DNA of 64,000 nt, taken from NCBI GenBank assembly GCA_964368305.1, contig CAYJAB010000005.1, positions 1 to 64,000 of the forward strand, in the 5' to 3' direction. Positions 62,654-64,000 of this stretch are shown one piece after another. A program made the position numbers and the translations under genes. This DNA comes from CAYJAB01 sp964368305 (lineage in GTDB: Bacteria; Bacillota_I; Bacilli_A; Erysipelotrichales; Erysipelotrichaceae). A model generated the notes under the pieces. The model saw only the letters and a list, made by a program, of their open reading frames with translations, was not told the DNA's origin and did not search any database. Every line of letters starts with the position of its first letter. The stretch's first letter is position 1.

Positions 62654-63898
62654 TTACTTCTTACCTACAACCCCATCTACCATTTCCTTATAGTTTTCTA
62701 TTGAAACTCCTGTCAGTCTTTTCAAGTCCGATAATTTCATCGACTTATAACAAACTTTAACTTGGCAAACATTTATTAATGATTGCCAAGGATATTGAAT
62801 AGATTTAATACAATCTACCTCATCCTTTAAAATAATAGAAACTCTTTTATTAAATACCCCATTGCTTAAAAATATTAAAGTATCATCATATCCGTAAGTC
62901 GTTGTACGATATCTAATAAGATAAGCAGGATGTATTTTTTTTACTTCCCCTTGATACATAAACTTCAAAAATAAACGCTCCCATAACACATTTAACTCCT
63001 TATCTTGTATCATCGGAAATACAACTGCCGATTCCCCAAGATCATCATTATAACCAAGTGTACTAATCATCACAGTTTTTGATTTTATAATTCTTTGAAT
63101 GATTGTTTGATCTGTTTTTACACTATTAATATGCATCAAATTTATTGACGTCACTTTTTTAATAATCAAACCCGTACTCATTTCAATTACATTCTCTTTT
63201 TTCTCTACTGTAAAGCCATAGTACTTTATAAAGTTTATAATACCATTTAATAAAAACAACACTAAAACAACCAATAGTACTGTATATAAATCTTGTTTAA
63301 ACTCTACACTAATTGCACTTGTAAGATCATACTCATTGATAAAAAAGACAGCACTTACAATAAAAGCTCCTAATTGAAACCAAGATATTTTTGAAAGTGA
63401 AAAAATAATTAAATCTTTATGACTTAATTCATATAACATCTCTGTTTTTATTTCTTGTGTTTCTTCAGTTAGGACATTATCCTTCAATAGTAACTTTCTA
63501 AATTCAAATGCTTCCTCTTTTTTTAATGTTAAAGACAATTTTTCATCAATATCAAGTCCTCTATCTATAATGAGTGTTCTAAGAAAGAAGATTTTCTCTA
63601 CAATTTCTTCTTTTATAGAAATCCCCATTATCTTTTCTAACGGAACTTCAAGCGATGTTTTTCTAAATACACCAAATTGAATATAAAAAATATCATCCTT
63701 CACATAAAACACTTTATTATTCCAAGCCAACATTCCATATACAATCTGTATAATAAAAAAGAAAACAACAATTAAAATAGAAGCAATAAAAGACAATCCT
63801 AAAATTACATTAAAAAAGAAATAAGTAGGAACCAGTCCCCAAATACTTGATAGTAACTCACGTACTAATTGAAGTTTACTCTCCCTGTTTTTCTTCAT
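62654..63898 (-). CDS. bacterial PH-domain membrane protein (YdbT-like)
   Basis: This 414-residue protein has membrane helix pairs near residues 18-57 and 165-225, each followed by a bacterial PH (bPH_2, former DUF304) domain. The first contains YIQFGVFRKTSLEVPLEKI, the second a later copy (MSTGLIIKKVTSINLMHINSV), and a third partial region follows. YdbT-type proteins are of unclear envelope function and are usually encoded after a YdbS partner, as is the case here. Confidence 0.82.
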   Translation of the reverse strand: MKKNRESKLQLVRELLSSIWGLVPTYFFFNVILGLSFIASILIVVFFFIIQIVYGMLAWNNKVFYVKDDIFYIQFGVFRKTSLEVPLEKIMGISIKEEIVEKIFFLRTLIIDRGLDIDEKLSLTLKKEEAFEFRKLLLKDNVLTEETQEIKTEMLYELSHKDLIIFSLSKISWFQLGAFIVSAVFFINEYDLTSAISVEFKQDLYTVLLVVLVLFLLNGIINFIKYYGFTVEKKENVIEMSTGLIIKKVTSINLMHINSVKTDQTIIQRIIKSKTVMISTLGYNDDLGESAVVFPMIQDKELNVLWERLFLKFMYQGEVKKIHPAYLIRYRTTTYGYDDTLIFLSNGVFNKRVSIILKDEVDCIKSIQYPWQSLINVCQVKVCYKSMKLSDLKRLTGVSIENYKEMVDGVVGKK

Positions 63899-64000
63899 GA
63901 TCTTCCACCATTAAATTAATATCTTTCAAATAAGTATTTTTTAAAATAAGTTTTATATTATTTATCACTTGTTCACTTTCTTTAATATCAATATAATTAA
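63876..64000 (-). CDS. partial gene, probably YdbS-like PH-domain partner
   Basis: An open frame enters from the right edge and ends at 63876-63878, overlapping the start of the YdbT-like gene by 23 bases. The visible 40 residues (ending LMVEDHEEKQGE) give no strong motif. Identity as YdbS is inferred from the usual ydbS-ydbT order and the overlap only. Confidence 0.5.
   Translation of the reverse strand, partial: NYIDIKESEQVINNIKLILKNTYLKDINLMVEDHEEKQGE

Noticed and set aside
1..64000. CRISPR arrays, insertion sequences or prophage genes
   Set aside because: No regularly spaced short repeats, transposase or phage structural genes were recognised in the window; the repeats present are protein-coding low-complexity or terminators.

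Overview
The window is AT-rich DNA with short intergenic gaps, strong AGGAGG-type ribosome binding sites and ordinary stop codons (TGA is not used for Trp). With mannose-family PTS, CcpA-type cre, MarR, lipoprotein and two-component genes, it looks like a low-GC Gram-positive (Bacillota). Erysipelotrichia-like or a relative of Mollicutes would fit, but the rank cannot be fixed from this sequence. Most genes lie on the minus strand.

Left part (1-10 kb): the end of a tRNA-Gly, an exported hypothetical protein, a tiny membrane protein behind a promoter with a metal-sensor-like palindrome, then a complete glycine-cleavage operon (gcvT-gcvH-gcvPA-gcvPB-lplA-lpdA) with a near-perfect cre site just before gcvT, followed by a MATE exporter and a MazG-like pyrophosphohydrolase.

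Centre (10-40 kb): the striking part. A tightly packed ~24.8-kb unit runs leftward from about 39.7 kb: a 2079-aa surface protein, a 519-aa Gly-rich surface protein, an F-type c-like subunit, a b/delta fusion, alpha, gamma, beta, epsilon-like, a multi-pass membrane protein, a 260-aa anchored protein, and a 3555-aa surface protein. The rotary ATPase gene order is conserved and the alpha/beta/gamma proteins keep their nucleotide-site or rotor signatures. However, the c-like subunit has no Asp or Glu in either membrane helix and no recognisable subunit a is present. It therefore looks like an F1-type motor uncoupled from ion flow and attached to giant extracytoplasmic proteins. It recalls the F1-like/X0 clusters known from mycoplasmas, but keeps recognisable c and b/delta parts. 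Immediately downstream are a GAF protein, a CHASE2-adenylyl cyclase, a FecR-like protein and a metallo-beta-lactamase-GAF protein, a plausible signalling module for the machine.

Right part (40-64 kb): a ThrE-type exporter, lipoproteins, a hydroxyacid dehydrogenase, a MacAB-like efflux operon divergent from an OmpR/HisKA two-component pair (with an 18-bp perfect inverted repeat between them), small enzymes, a MarR-controlled heterodimeric ABC exporter with twin palindromic operators, an AI-2E-family permease, an acyltransferase, a mannose-family PTS plus SIS-domain deglycase-like operon with a divergent GntR/UTRA regulator, and a YdbT-like PH-domain protein with the end of its partner. No CRISPR array, insertion sequence or phage region was seen.
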